Shown: positions 52,654 through 63,202, counted from the first letter of the stretch. The stretch is 64,000 bases of DNA from Bacillota bacterium (GCA_023389295.1 JAEWEO010000228.1:1-64000), one strand, 5' to 3'. Translations and numbers: made by a program. The notes: generated by a model not told the origin, from the sequence alone.

Positions 52654-55437
52654 TTAAAATGGTAACTTAAATCCTTTCACAAATCGTATTCTAACTTGAT
52701 CAATCTTAAGCCCATTAGCTCCAAAGTATAACTTAATATAATGATTCATGCTAAAAACAACCCCCAGAGGTCTGGTTTCTGTTATCCACCTGCCTTCGGT
52801 ACCTTGTATTGTAATGACTGATTTTAATGTATTATCAAAATATACCGATACCGGAAGCTGAGCTAAGGATCCAAGATCTGATTTCATGCGAATTGATATC
52901 TCATAAATACCTATCTTTTGAAAAGTAACTCCGAATACTTCAGCCCGTCCCTTTTTAACATCCAAAACGCTTCCATCAATTATTATTTCATCACCTTTTT
53001 GTTCATAATAAACTAATTCGTCTACTACAAAATCATTATCATCCTGAACCTTCATTTCATCTAGTTCTTCCTGACTAATACGACCAAGTTCATGAAGCAT
53101 CACAGGGGATCTCATAATAAATTTTAGGATATTGCTTGCATTTCTTTGAAGCTCGTATCGATTAATTTCACCGGCTTCTAATTTTGTTTTTACATTATCA
53201 TTTTCCATGTTAGCAACGGAATCAGAAACACACATGTACAGATCATTTTGTGCTGCTATCATAGATGCCTTATTTTCTCTTGTTGGCTTTTCACCTTCAA
53301 CATTGGCATTTGCCCACCAGTCTGTCATTACAATTCCTTGATATCCCCACTGCTTACGAAGGATTGTTGTACATAAATCATAGCTGCCTGAGGTCCATAA
53401 TCCATTTACTGCCCCATATGCTGTCATTACAGAATATGCTCCACCCTCTTTGATTGCAATTTCAAATCCTTTTAAATAAATCTCTCTAAGTGCTCTTTCC
53501 GATACAACAGACTCTGAGGTATGGCGTCCAGCCTCTTGATTATTTGCGCAAAAATGCTTAATGGTTCCGGTAACACCTGCCCTTCCCATACCAATAACCT
53601 GAGCAGCCCCCAGTTTGCCTGTCACCAAACAATCTTCCGATATGTATTCAAAATTACGTCCATTCAGAGGATTCCTGTGTATGTTCATTCCAGGTCCTAA
53701 AATGGTATCGATTTTATTTTTTCGTAACTCTAACCCTAGCATATGATAAAGTTCTTCTACCAACGGTAGATTGAAGGTACACCCAACTGCGGTTCCATTC
53801 GGTAGAGAGAAGGCTTTCGTTCCACAATCCATTCGAATTCCTGATGGTCCGTCAGCACAGCATGCTACCGGAATACCAAAGCCCCTTAAGCGTTCCGATA
53901 TTCCACCGAAAGCTCCCGCCGTTCCAGGCGTTACCTTTGGGCTGCTCATCCCTTCCCCACGGAACATATGTATCAGGTCGTCATCACTTAACTGGGCGAT
54001 AAAATCCTCCATTGTTACAATACCATCCACGACATCACTTAGCTTATAACCCTGATCTCCTGAATAAGTAAGCTCCGGTTGTTTGTCTGTGAGCCTACGA
54101 TCGGAAGGATTTACGGTTCTGGTAGGAACCTGTTCTGTTTCAATTAAAAAACTTCCTCCTTCTGTTACAAACGGCTTAATACGCTTGAAGCTAACCGTTG
54201 GTGCACAGGCCTCTTCTAACCTTTCTAAAACTACCGTTTCCTTCTCTTCATAGCTACCTGCTAAGGTTGCACTTCTAACGTCACCGCCCATATAAAAAGC
54301 ATAAGTACCGGCTTCAAGAACAAAACATGCTTTATTTCCTGTTATTCCGCTATCATCATAGGATGCCATATACTTTTTTGGTACGTGAATTATCACTTTA
54401 TATTCATGTCCTGCTTCAATAACCTCTGTCTTTGTAAAATTCACTAAAACTCTGGAAGGTTTTCCGAGCTTGCCCTGAGGTGCTTCCATATATACTTGTA
54501 TGACTTCTTTACCTGATAATTCACCTGTGTTTTTAACAACTGCTTCAAATACTAGCATATCTTCCGTTATTTTTAAAATACTTGCTTTATGTTCGAAGGT
54601 TGTATATGACATACCAAACCCAAAAGGATATAATACTCTGTCTTTTGCAAAAGTTTCAAAGTAACGATATCCAACATAGATATCTTCCTTATAAAAATTG
54701 CGAATCAAATCTCCAAAATTAGCAGTAGAAGGATAATCTATAATATCCTTTGCTATTGTATCCGTAAGTTTCCCACAAGGATTTACCTTTCCCGTTAATA
54801 CATCAACAACACCGTTACCACCCTCTTGCCCCCCCTGCCACACATATAAAACAGCAGATGGATTATATTCGGCTACCCAGCTCATATCAATAATATTACC
54901 AACATTTAGTATTACTACTACTCTGTCAAATACTCTCGTTACTTCAAAAAGCATTTTCTTTTCAACATCTGATAGGAGGTAGCTTCCGGGTTCATTTTTT
55001 GTATCCTGGTCTTCGCCGGCTGTACGACCTATCATGACCAACGCAATATCAGACATTTTTGCTGCATCTTCTACGACGAAACTGTCTAACGGCATTTCTT
55101 TCTGAGACCAGGGTACTTGTCCCCAACCGGTTCCTTCATCGAAGGGGTTCTCTTTCACCCAGTTACGATATAAAGATAACAATTCCTCATTTAATGAGAT
55201 TTTAGAACACTCCTTTAAAGCATCTAATATGCTAACGGTATATCTTGTGTTAACCAAGCCACCGGAACCAAGTCCACTTTTATAATAATTAAATGCGCTC
55301 CTTCCAAATACCGCTACCTTGTCTCCATTTCTGAAAGGTAATGTCTGATTGTCATTCTTCAGTAAAACGCACCCTTCTGCTACTACTTGTCGGGCAAGTC
55401 GTTTATATTCATCCATATCAATTGTATATTTTTCCAT
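52654..55437 (-). CDS. glycoside hydrolase family 3 enzyme with permuted domain order
   Basis: 927-residue beta-glycosidase (glucosidase or xylosidase type). The order is inverted: the alpha/beta GH3 C-domain comes first (about 10-280, LLKNDNQTLPFRNGDKVAVFGRSA and IGRTAGEDQD), a fibronectin-III-like segment follows (about 295-375), then the catalytic TIM barrel (about 460-760; IKHFCANNQEAGR, GIVMTDWW with nucleophile Asp near 706). A carbohydrate-binding-like beta domain ends it (about 790-927). The same permutation is known in some Ruminococcus enzymes. No signal peptide, so it acts on imported oligosaccharides. Last gene of the operon. Confidence 0.88.
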   Translation of the reverse strand: MEKYTIDMDEYKRLARQVVAEGCVLLKNDNQTLPFRNGDKVAVFGRSAFNYYKSGLGSGGLVNTRYTVSILDALKECSKISLNEELLSLYRNWVKENPFDEGTGWGQVPWSQKEMPLDSFVVEDAAKMSDIALVMIGRTAGEDQDTKNEPGSYLLSDVEKKMLFEVTRVFDRVVVILNVGNIIDMSWVAEYNPSAVLYVWQGGQEGGNGVVDVLTGKVNPCGKLTDTIAKDIIDYPSTANFGDLIRNFYKEDIYVGYRYFETFAKDRVLYPFGFGMSYTTFEHKASILKITEDMLVFEAVVKNTGELSGKEVIQVYMEAPQGKLGKPSRVLVNFTKTEVIEAGHEYKVIIHVPKKYMASYDDSGITGNKACFVLEAGTYAFYMGGDVRSATLAGSYEEKETVVLERLEEACAPTVSFKRIKPFVTEGGSFLIETEQVPTRTVNPSDRRLTDKQPELTYSGDQGYKLSDVVDGIVTMEDFIAQLSDDDLIHMFRGEGMSSPKVTPGTAGAFGGISERLRGFGIPVACCADGPSGIRMDCGTKAFSLPNGTAVGCTFNLPLVEELYHMLGLELRKNKIDTILGPGMNIHRNPLNGRNFEYISEDCLVTGKLGAAQVIGMGRAGVTGTIKHFCANNQEAGRHTSESVVSERALREIYLKGFEIAIKEGGAYSVMTAYGAVNGLWTSGSYDLCTTILRKQWGYQGIVMTDWWANANVEGEKPTRENKASMIAAQNDLYMCVSDSVANMENDNVKTKLEAGEINRYELQRNASNILKFIMRSPVMLHELGRISQEELDEMKVQDDNDFVVDELVYYEQKGDEIIIDGSVLDVKKGRAEVFGVTFQKIGIYEISIRMKSDLGSLAQLPVSVYFDNTLKSVITIQGTEGRWITETRPLGVVFSMNHYIKLYFGANGLKIDQVRIRFVKGFKLPF

Positions 55438-55516
55438 TGTTATTTGAATAATCCAATAACCTAACTTAGGTGATTGGATTATGTTATCCTTTCCTGTATT
55501 CTTTCTATTTCATCTC

Positions 55517-57880
55517 TTAAATGCTTCGTATTATACATTCTTTATTATTTTTATATTGCCCTGGAGTAATTCCTTCATATCTTTTAAACGCACGAATAAA
55601 GGACTTTGCATCAATATATCCAACCTCTTTTGCGCAATCAGTAACACTCATACCCTGATCCATTAGTTCCTTACATTTTTTTATTCTTAATTGATGCATA
55701 TAGTCTAACATATTGATACCGCGATATTTTTTAAATGTGCGGCCCAAATGATTTAGGCTAATGTTGAACTTATCAGAAATCACAGATATATTAATCTCTG
55801 AATCTGTAAAATGTTTTTTTACATACTCCTCAGCTTTTAATAACCACTCCGGCTCATCTGACTGATATGTAGTTTCTTCACATTTTTGTGCTATTTCATC
55901 AATAATTGCATGTAAACTCACTTTTATATCCTTAAGGGAGCCCATAGATAATATGCAATCCGATGATGTCCAATGAGCATTCGAGATGATAGTTTCATCA
56001 ATTGTATCCATCTCACTCAGGTTGCCTAGAATAATAAAGATTAATGTGGAAGCTTGGTATTGATTATAAGATAGCTTACGAACATCTTTTGAAAAGCACT
56101 TCTCTAGAGTTTCATCGAGGATATAGGACGCTTTTTCATAATCTTTCATCATTAAACAATTTGATAATTTTTTTGCTTGAAAAACTAACTTGTTCTCCTT
56201 ATTGGATTCACCATATACGGCTTTCTCATTATCATACAAAACAACATCCGTTATACTATTACCCCAGAAGGACTTGTGAGTGATTGTCATTAAGGCCTCG
56301 TCATAAGCAATATCTAATTCCTCATATTCTTTGTGAGGACTACTGATGCTAGCATAACAATTAATTTTAAATGCTGAACGGAAAAAATCAATGCATTTTT
56401 GGACTGTTTCCTGTAATGCATAATCGCTTTGCTCCGTTACAGAATTCACGATACAAGCTGTCATATCTCCCATCTCAATGACAATACCGTTGATATCCCG
56501 ATTAGTATTCCCATTACTATAGTCATATTTTAAAACAATTTCATTAATTACATTTTTGATTGAGAAAATCATAAATGGAAAATCAATGGAGGTATTACCT
56601 TTTTCCTGCTCCTTCGCAAATAGCGAATGATTTAGATTGCTAAAAGAGAATAAAATAACTCTATAATTAGAGAGCGGATATTTTTCCTTGATTCGAAAAA
56701 GATACTCCTCCATCCAACCATCATCCGGCCTCCAGTTACGCATTAAATTTGTAAAAACATATTTTTCAACTACTAAATCAATATTATTTAATTTATGATA
56801 TAGGTTGTCATGACCGGTGATTAAAGACTGTAAGGAATTTTCGAGATTTTGATAAATCTGCGCAAGAGAAGTATCTTCAACCTCATTTTTTTGAACCTTA
56901 AGCATTGTCAAGAGTCGTTCAACGGGTAAACTATTTTTCTTAGAGAAATAGATAGACAAATATCCACCTACTAAAATAAACAAAACCATTTCCGCAATAA
57001 TGATATATCCCAAAATATGTATATTCTTAAAAAATATCGATTTCGGAGCATAAATAGTATATTTTATATCAAACACCTCAGAAGTTATTGATGATAATAT
57101 ATATTCCTTGCCGTTATATTTTTTAACAAAGATATTATTATCCTCCTGCAAATAAGAATCATCATTAAGATGTATCTGTACTTTTGGGTTTGTATTTCCA
57201 ATCATTATCCCATCAGAATTAATAAGATAACAGCCACTATCTTGTGAAACAAATACTGGATTAACCACTTCGCTTAGATTACTCCATGGAAGTATCGCAA
57301 ATGAAGTTGCAATAACCTCCTTATACCTATGATCAAATATATTATGATAAATTATTAGGTAATGCTCTCCAGCCTTTGAAATGACAAAATAGCCAGAAAC
57401 ACCTTTCATGCCAGAGGTAAACTCATCAACTGAAATGTTATATTTAAGTAAGTATAAATGATTAATCTGCTCCGCATATCTATCATTATCTGTCACAAAG
57501 CTCTTATTCTTATAAAAATAAACACCTATATTTTCTATTATATGATTCTCACGAAGTGAAGCCTTTAATTCTGAAATCAAATCAACAACACTATATAGAT
57601 CCATGACTTGCCATACTTCCAATTGGGCCAGTTGTTTCACAAGACTGTTGGAAGCTGCCGCACTAATATTAGCTTCAACACTTCTCCATTCTTTATCGAA
57701 GGTCAACTTTTGCTCATTTAGTAGAGCGGAGTAATTTATGTCTATATCTTGTCGAATCATCCAATAAGAGTAGACATAACCAAAAACTGATATACCTAGC
57801 GCGGCAGCTATCGTGATAATATAAGATCTCAGAAGAAAACTGTATGCTTTGCTTAATTGTATTTTTCCTTTTATAATCAT
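55517..57880 (-). CDS. membrane-anchored AraC-family regulator with extracellular sensor
   Basis: 787 residues. A first helix (about 16-38) and a second (about 292-314, GYIIIAEMVLFILVGGYLSIYF) bracket an extracytoplasmic sensor of about 250 residues, probably a Cache-like domain. The cytoplasmic part ends in two helix-turn-helix motifs (about 690-785; ISVISDKFNISLNHLGRTFKKY and DCAKEVGYIDAKSFIRAFKRYEGITPGQYK). Similar regulators control neighbouring oligosaccharide ABC importers of the LplABC type in Lachnospiraceae and Paenibacillus. It lies between the carboxylesterase and GH3 genes, all on the same strand, so it presumably governs this operon. Confidence 0.85.
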   Translation of the reverse strand: MIIKGKIQLSKAYSFLLRSYIITIAAALGISVFGYVYSYWMIRQDIDINYSALLNEQKLTFDKEWRSVEANISAAASNSLVKQLAQLEVWQVMDLYSVVDLISELKASLRENHIIENIGVYFYKNKSFVTDNDRYAEQINHLYLLKYNISVDEFTSGMKGVSGYFVISKAGEHYLIIYHNIFDHRYKEVIATSFAILPWSNLSEVVNPVFVSQDSGCYLINSDGIMIGNTNPKVQIHLNDDSYLQEDNNIFVKKYNGKEYILSSITSEVFDIKYTIYAPKSIFFKNIHILGYIIIAEMVLFILVGGYLSIYFSKKNSLPVERLLTMLKVQKNEVEDTSLAQIYQNLENSLQSLITGHDNLYHKLNNIDLVVEKYVFTNLMRNWRPDDGWMEEYLFRIKEKYPLSNYRVILFSFSNLNHSLFAKEQEKGNTSIDFPFMIFSIKNVINEIVLKYDYSNGNTNRDINGIVIEMGDMTACIVNSVTEQSDYALQETVQKCIDFFRSAFKINCYASISSPHKEYEELDIAYDEALMTITHKSFWGNSITDVVLYDNEKAVYGESNKENKLVFQAKKLSNCLMMKDYEKASYILDETLEKCFSKDVRKLSYNQYQASTLIFIILGNLSEMDTIDETIISNAHWTSSDCILSMGSLKDIKVSLHAIIDEIAQKCEETTYQSDEPEWLLKAEEYVKKHFTDSEINISVISDKFNISLNHLGRTFKKYRGINMLDYMHQLRIKKCKELMDQGMSVTDCAKEVGYIDAKSFIRAFKRYEGITPGQYKNNKECIIRSI

Positions 57881-57909
57881 TATTATCCTATTCCTCTGAT
57901 GAAGTCCAA

Positions 57910-59469
57910 TTATAGTTTCATAAATTGTTTATGCTGAAGCCTTACATGAGCATCCAGCATATAAACATCACTCATATCCCGGTTATTGATCCGTTTTTCA
58001 TCTAATATTAAAGTCATTGGATTTTCTTTTGTAAATGGCAACCATTCAGGTACTGATGCTCCGTTTGGATTCCCAGTTTTTGCAAAATTGCACCAATAAT
58101 CTGTCATCGCACGAGATAAGGTGTAATCGCCCACCTCGAATCCCTCTGTCATAGACCGCCAGGAACGGTCAATGGTACCAAAGATATACCATAACTCCGA
58201 GGAATGATAAGCTCCTGCATCATCTCCCGGCATCTTGCGGTCAAAATAATAAATATAAAGAGGTTTGCGATTGTTTTTTAGCTCAGCTAAAGCCCAGCTT
58301 CGAGGCGATAACATAGAAATAACCTTTTTTCTGGCCTCTTGAATGTTCGTCAATTCATTTACACTCTTTACATCATATAATTTTATGTATTCCTGTGCGT
58401 AGTCCTGATACATAGAACGTATTCCGGCTTCGAATTCTTCCACCGAATTTGCCGGCCATCCAGAGAACAGCGCACCATCTCCACTTACCGATCCAGTCAT
58501 GATATCAACCTCTAAATGCTCACCTGCTGCAATTGCTTCACCAGATAGCTTGGGTTGGTAGTACCCGTCAACACAAGGATTAAAATATAATCCAAATCCC
58601 ATTAATTCGTTCATGGCATTCATAATAGCCTGCGTTGCCGCTGTAGCTTCCATAGCTTTAAGCTCATCCATGGATTTACCAAGCTTTTGACATATATCTA
58701 TACCGATTTTCTCCATCTTTTCGAGAGTAAAACCAGCTCCAAGAGTACTAATACCTCCAGCTGATTGTACAATGGCTCTTGTAAAAAGTCCACTAGCAAT
58801 CGGACAGGTAATTAGGGATTGTACCATTGCTCCACCTGCAGATTGACCAAATATAGTTATATTCTCAGCATTTCCACCAAAGGCCGATGCATTCTCCTTC
58901 ACCCATTTGAGTGCCTGAATACAGTCAGAGATAGCATAATTACCGGATACCGCCTTGGATGATTTCCCTGATAATTCAGGATGAGCAAAAAATCCAAGAG
59001 CACCAAGCCTATAGCCTACCGTCACTAAGATACAGTCTCTGCGACACATAGCTTCTCCATCAAACTCCATTTCCCAACTATAACCACTAATAAAAGCACC
59101 TCCATGGATATAAAAAAGGATTGGTAATCTTTTAGTACCCGTCGTATCAGGAGTCCATATATTAAGATACAGACAATCCTCACTCATGGGAACCACGTCC
59201 GGAAAGAATTCCTTTTGATAAAAACTTCCCTCCATTTGCTCCCCCTGGATTGATGCTGCCGGAAATACATTACACTTTCGTATCCCCTCCCAAGTGTCCG
59301 GTTCTTTTGCTTCTGACCAACGCAGTTCACCAACTGGTGGCTTTGCATATGGAACACCTCGATAAATCGTATACGCAGGATTATTGGCAGGAATCCCTTC
59401 AAGCTTTCCTTCTGTAACAGTAATAATTCGATTGATTGGTTCAATCGGTTTGCTGCCAAACATCGTCAT
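57910..59469 (-). CDS. type-B carboxylesterase
   Basis: 519-residue alpha/beta hydrolase. Opens IYRGVPYAKPPVGELRWSEAKEPDTW; SEDCLYLNIWTPD near 90; oxyanion loop YIHGGAFISGY near 120; nucleophile FGQSAGGAM (Ser near 208); AYHSSELWYIFGTI carries the catalytic His near 420. No signal peptide, so it works on intracellular esters. Start ATG at 59469 has GAGGAGG seven bases upstream; the ATG at 59493 is rejected. It follows the second permease by 50 bases. It may remove acyl groups from imported oligosaccharides (inference). Confidence 0.87.
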   Translation of the reverse strand: MTMFGSKPIEPINRIITVTEGKLEGIPANNPAYTIYRGVPYAKPPVGELRWSEAKEPDTWEGIRKCNVFPAASIQGEQMEGSFYQKEFFPDVVPMSEDCLYLNIWTPDTTGTKRLPILFYIHGGAFISGYSWEMEFDGEAMCRRDCILVTVGYRLGALGFFAHPELSGKSSKAVSGNYAISDCIQALKWVKENASAFGGNAENITIFGQSAGGAMVQSLITCPIASGLFTRAIVQSAGGISTLGAGFTLEKMEKIGIDICQKLGKSMDELKAMEATAATQAIMNAMNELMGFGLYFNPCVDGYYQPKLSGEAIAAGEHLEVDIMTGSVSGDGALFSGWPANSVEEFEAGIRSMYQDYAQEYIKLYDVKSVNELTNIQEARKKVISMLSPRSWALAELKNNRKPLYIYYFDRKMPGDDAGAYHSSELWYIFGTIDRSWRSMTEGFEVGDYTLSRAMTDYWCNFAKTGNPNGASVPEWLPFTKENPMTLILDEKRINNRDMSDVYMLDAHVRLQHKQFMKL

Positions 59470-59519
59470 GTTATTGCCTCCTCTTATATTCAATTATTTA
59501 GAAAGTATTAAACTTCATA

Positions 59520-60419
59520 TTACCCCTTTATTGCACCAACTAAAACACCCTTCTCAAAATATTTTTGTATAAAAGGATAAAACGCAAAGATTGGGGCTGT
59601 TGAGACTACAATAACACAATACTTGACTAGCTGTTTATACATAACAGCATCACCCGCAAAATCCGTAGCAACAACAGCAGTCGTGCTGCTGGTATCATTG
59701 GTGACCAGTATTTCTTTTAAAATAAGCTGAAGTGGAAATAATTCTCTATTTCGAAGATAAATTGAAGCATTAAACCAGGAATTCCACTGTCCAACAACTG
59801 TAAAGAGCATGAGAGTGGCAATTGTTGGTTTAATCAATGGCAGAATAATTTTAAACAAAATTGTCATTTTTCCTGCTCCATCAAGATTGGCTGATTCCTC
59901 CAAGCTTTCCGGTACCCCCATAATAGCAGTCCTAATAAGAATGACATTATACACACCAAAGCATGTCGGTAAAATCATCGCTAATCTATTATTATAAAGA
60001 CCTAATAACTGTGTATTAATGATGTACGATGAGATCATTCCTCCGTTAAATAACATTGTAAATGCCATAAGAAACATAATTATATTTCCCCATAATGCAT
60101 CCTTTCGAGATACTGTATATCCAACCATTACAGTAATAAGCATTCCAAGCGTTGTACTTGCTATTACATAAATAAACGTATTCAGATATCCCGTCCAGAT
60201 TGAAATATTTTGAAATACCAATTTGTACCCTTCAATATTAAAGCCTTTAATTTTCCATATAACTCCACTATTTTGCATTACATAATTAGCATTGCTAAAT
60301 GAAGCACATACCACATGCCATACCGGAAGAATACAAACAAAAATAACAAAGCACATAAATAATGTATTAAATAATTTAAATGTAATTCGTGCGGGCGATT
60401 TTTTTCTTTCTACAATCAC
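59520..60419 (-). CDS. carbohydrate ABC transporter permease (LplC type)
   Basis: 299-residue inner-membrane permease with six helices. The EAA loop is ESLEESANLDGAGKMTILFKIILPLIKPTIATL (about 175-205), for the ATPase contact; the C-terminus is QKYFEKGVLVGAIKG, the family ending. The start is GTG at 60419 with AAGGAGG eight bases before it; a longer frame to 60635 overlaps the first permease and is rejected. It pairs with the 60433-61395 permease. No ATPase gene is here, so a shared MsmK-type ATPase elsewhere is expected. Confidence 0.9.
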   Translation of the reverse strand: MIVERKKSPARITFKLFNTLFMCFVIFVCILPVWHVVCASFSNANYVMQNSGVIWKIKGFNIEGYKLVFQNISIWTGYLNTFIYVIASTTLGMLITVMVGYTVSRKDALWGNIIMFLMAFTMLFNGGMISSYIINTQLLGLYNNRLAMILPTCFGVYNVILIRTAIMGVPESLEESANLDGAGKMTILFKIILPLIKPTIATLMLFTVVGQWNSWFNASIYLRNRELFPLQLILKEILVTNDTSSTTAVVATDFAGDAVMYKQLVKYCVIVVSTAPIFAFYPFIQKYFEKGVLVGAIKG

Positions 60420-60432
60420 GTATTTTTCCTCC

Positions 60433-61395
60433 TTAAAACAGACTTGTTTCTGATGCTTTTTTACTGATATGGTTTGTAATAAGCAATAATGTAAGATTAA
60501 TGATTGAATTAAACAAACTAACTGCAGTACTGTAGCCGTAATTAAACTCAACAAGTCCTTTTCTATAAACATAGCTGGAGATGATATCTGCTGTCTCATA
60601 CACCTGTGAGTTATATAAAAGTATTGTCTTCTCACTTCCGACTGACATCATCATACCTACACGCATTATTAGCATGATAATAATAGTTGGCATAATTCCG
60701 GTTAATGTTACATGTATGGTTTGCTTCCAACGATTTGCTCCATCAATAACGGCGGCTTCATAAAGTTCTTGATCAATTCCTGCTAATGCTGCCAAGAATA
60801 CAATACTTCCCATTCCAAGTCCTTGCCATAAATCAGATAATATGTAGAGAGTACGCCAGTTACTAGGAAAACTAAGAAGATTCTGTGTGGATCCTGTAAA
60901 GTGAGATACTAAGGCTGTTAGAACACCTCTAGAAGAACAAAAATCAATAATAATACCTGAAACAACAACCATTGATATAAAATTAGGCATATAACTGATA
61001 GTTTGTACTGTTCCCTTAAACCATTTACTTCTTACTTCATTTATAAGTAACGCAAAAATGATAGAAGCTGGAAATTCAATTAATAGTTGAAGTCCACTAA
61101 GTATTAAGGTGTTTTTTACTACTCTGACAAAATAGATTGATTGAAAAAAATCCAAGAAGTGTTTTAATCCAACAAATTGGCTCCCAAATATACCTAATTT
61201 TGGTTTATAATTTTCGAATGCCATTATCACACCAAACATTGGTAAGTAATTAAATAAAATCAATAAAATTATAGCTGGAATTGCCATGAGATAAGCAACT
61301 TTATTTCTTTTAAAGTCTTTAACTATAGCCTCTTTCGTAAATTTTTTTTGGTATGATGGAACACCCAGTTTTATCTGTCTTTTTTTTGCTAACAC
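60433..61395 (-). CDS. carbohydrate ABC transporter permease (LplB type)
   Basis: 320-residue permease, six helices after a basic N-terminal tail. AYLMAIPAIILLILFNYLPMFGVIMAF is helix 1; the EAA loop is DQELYEAAVIDGANRWKQTIHVTLTGIMPTI (about 220-250); the end is a hydrophobic helix followed by ISKKASETSLF. The start is GTG at 61395 with AAAGGA upstream; an overlapping ATG in another frame stops at once. It follows the substrate-binding protein gene with an intervening hairpin. Confidence 0.9.
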   Translation of the reverse strand: MLAKKRQIKLGVPSYQKKFTKEAIVKDFKRNKVAYLMAIPAIILLILFNYLPMFGVIMAFENYKPKLGIFGSQFVGLKHFLDFFQSIYFVRVVKNTLILSGLQLLIEFPASIIFALLINEVRSKWFKGTVQTISYMPNFISMVVVSGIIIDFCSSRGVLTALVSHFTGSTQNLLSFPSNWRTLYILSDLWQGLGMGSIVFLAALAGIDQELYEAAVIDGANRWKQTIHVTLTGIMPTIIIMLIMRVGMMMSVGSEKTILLYNSQVYETADIISSYVYRKGLVEFNYGYSTAVSLFNSIINLTLLLITNHISKKASETSLF

Positions 61396-61489
61396 ATTAA
61401 ATTATCCTTTCTATACGTTTTGATTTTCTAACTCTTATATTCTCCTAGCAAGTACATATATTTCGAAATGTGATACTCATAATTTATGG

Positions 61490-61516
61490 AACAAGCCTGC
61501 ATATAGCAGGCTTGTT
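61490..61516 (-). terminator. intercistronic hairpin between binding protein and permeases
   Basis: AACAAGCCTGC (61490-61500) pairs with GCAGGCTTGTT (61506-61516), loop ATATA. It lies 48 bases after the binding-protein stop and 95 bases before the first permease. On the minus strand it lacks a clear T-run, so it more likely stabilises the 3' end of the binding-protein message or partly terminates. Confidence 0.6.
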
Positions 61517-61564
61517 TTATGAGAAACAACATACTTAAAATGGCTGTCCTTTGACATTTTTATA

Positions 61565-63202
61565 CTATCTTTGTAAATAACGTTCTAATGATATTTGTTT
61601 TAATTCAATACAGCGGTCTAATCCAAACTCGTTAATTGTATTTACAAAATCATCCCAATCTGTATTAATATCCTTAACACCTGTTATATATTGTGTCACT
61701 CTTTCCGTTGAGTAAGTTTGAATATTACTATATAAAGAAGCATATTCTCTATTCTCATCACTTGTCATAGTCGCTTGGGAAGGATAATTATAGTCCATAC
61801 TCTGCTTCTCCCAAACATACATCATGTCAATAGAGCTTTGTGAGACGCCAGAAAGTTCTCTCGTCCAATCGTAAGAACAAGGTAACATGGATGGGGGAAG
61901 TGTATAAAAGGCCATTGCTTGTGCCATGGAAAGCCCATCCGGGTTTTTAGTGATTTTTTCTGTAAATATTGGTTCACCTTCTTCATTAAATGCAAAAGTA
62001 TCTCCTTCGACACCATAATTCGCCAGCAATGAACCTTCTTCAGAGAAGATATAATCAAGCCATTTCATAGCTATTTCCTTGTTCTTACTATCAGCAGAGA
62101 TCGCCATGCCTGCACCACCGATCATTGTACTTGCAAAACCTATGTTACCTTCTTCACCAGAATCTGGTATTGGTCCATTCACAGCAATTAATTCAAAATT
62201 AGGATCCTCACTTGCAGCTTTATACATATCAGCCATTGTATACATAGAGTTGAATACTCCTGTCTGTCCTGTAGTTACCATTGCTGTATCTACAAAAAAA
62301 GCATTTTGCTTCGTCATAAAGTCAGGATCAATCAATCCCTTCTTATACCAATCAGCTAATACGGTAAGATATTCTTTCATTTTATCGGATGTATCATTAA
62401 AAGAAACTTTTCCATCTATATTAAGAAAAGATCCAGTAAAAATGCCAGATGCTATATCAAAGCCTTGACCGTAAAAACCTAAGGAACCACATAACGCCAA
62501 AGGCGCATATGCTCCTTTTTCCTCCTTAAAGGCAGTAAGTACCGTCTCCCATTCTGAGACAGTTCTTGGTACATCCAGACCCAAATCATCTAACCAATCT
62601 TTCCTCATCATTAGACCCATCCACGGCGGTTGTGGAGATTGATAAATCGCATATAGTGCAGCAATTCTACTGCTATCCGTAGTACTATTTCTTTCTATCT
62701 CTGTGCTCTGTGTTCTTAGTTTATTATAGTTAGATAAATATGTATCAAGATATGGTGTCAAATCAAGGTAAATCCCATCATCAATACCGGCATCCATACC
62801 ATCCTGATATGCACCTGGACCATAGATTAGATCCGGTAATTCACCGGATGCAATCATAAGATTAAATGCATCTGTACTTCCTTGAGGTACCGTTTGAAAT
62901 TCGATATGTACATTGGTTCTCTTCTCCAATTCTTGGAAGAATGCATTCTCATTGTAATCTTTTGCAACAGTTGCCAAATTTGTATCCATTGATCCAGCAT
63001 ACATTGTTAAAGTTATCTTTTCTTCTGAAAGTGGTAAAGTGACTCCCTTAGACTCTGAATCTGTTGATATATTTTCCCCCTGAGCAGCTGGTGTTACATT
63101 GTTTTTCGTAGTTTCCGATGAATTCTTACTACATCCAATACCATTTGTTGCAAGGATTGCAATTAATGTAGTAATTGCTATAATTTTTTTCATTTTCTTC
63201 AT
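61565..63202 (-). CDS. extracellular solute-binding lipoprotein for oligosaccharides
   Basis: 545-residue lipoprotein (signal ITTLIAILATNGIGC, Cys24) of the LplA/SBP family-1 type. Two-lobed binding fold with LTMYAGSMDTNLATVAKDYNENAFFQELEKRT, LPDLIYGPGAYQDG, PWMGLMMRKDWLDDLGLDVP (aromatic and hinge segments) and LKWLDYIFSEEGSLLANYGVEGD-type endings (AMKWLDYIFSEEGSLL). It is the first gene of the transport operon. The cargo is not known; GH3, esterase and AraC partners suggest a plant-derived oligosaccharide. GAAGGAGAAC precedes the ATG. Confidence 0.9.
   Translation of the reverse strand: MKKMKKIIAITTLIAILATNGIGCSKNSSETTKNNVTPAAQGENISTDSESKGVTLPLSEEKITLTMYAGSMDTNLATVAKDYNENAFFQELEKRTNVHIEFQTVPQGSTDAFNLMIASGELPDLIYGPGAYQDGMDAGIDDGIYLDLTPYLDTYLSNYNKLRTQSTEIERNSTTDSSRIAALYAIYQSPQPPWMGLMMRKDWLDDLGLDVPRTVSEWETVLTAFKEEKGAYAPLALCGSLGFYGQGFDIASGIFTGSFLNIDGKVSFNDTSDKMKEYLTVLADWYKKGLIDPDFMTKQNAFFVDTAMVTTGQTGVFNSMYTMADMYKAASEDPNFELIAVNGPIPDSGEEGNIGFASTMIGGAGMAISADSKNKEIAMKWLDYIFSEEGSLLANYGVEGDTFAFNEEGEPIFTEKITKNPDGLSMAQAMAFYTLPPSMLPCSYDWTRELSGVSQSSIDMMYVWEKQSMDYNYPSQATMTSDENREYASLYSNIQTYSTERVTQYITGVKDINTDWDDFVNTINEFGLDRCIELKQISLERYLQR

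Noticed and set aside
59520..60635. Longer start for the second permease
   Set aside because: The extra 72 codons overlap the first permease gene in another frame; the GTG at 60419 has an ideal AAGGAGG.
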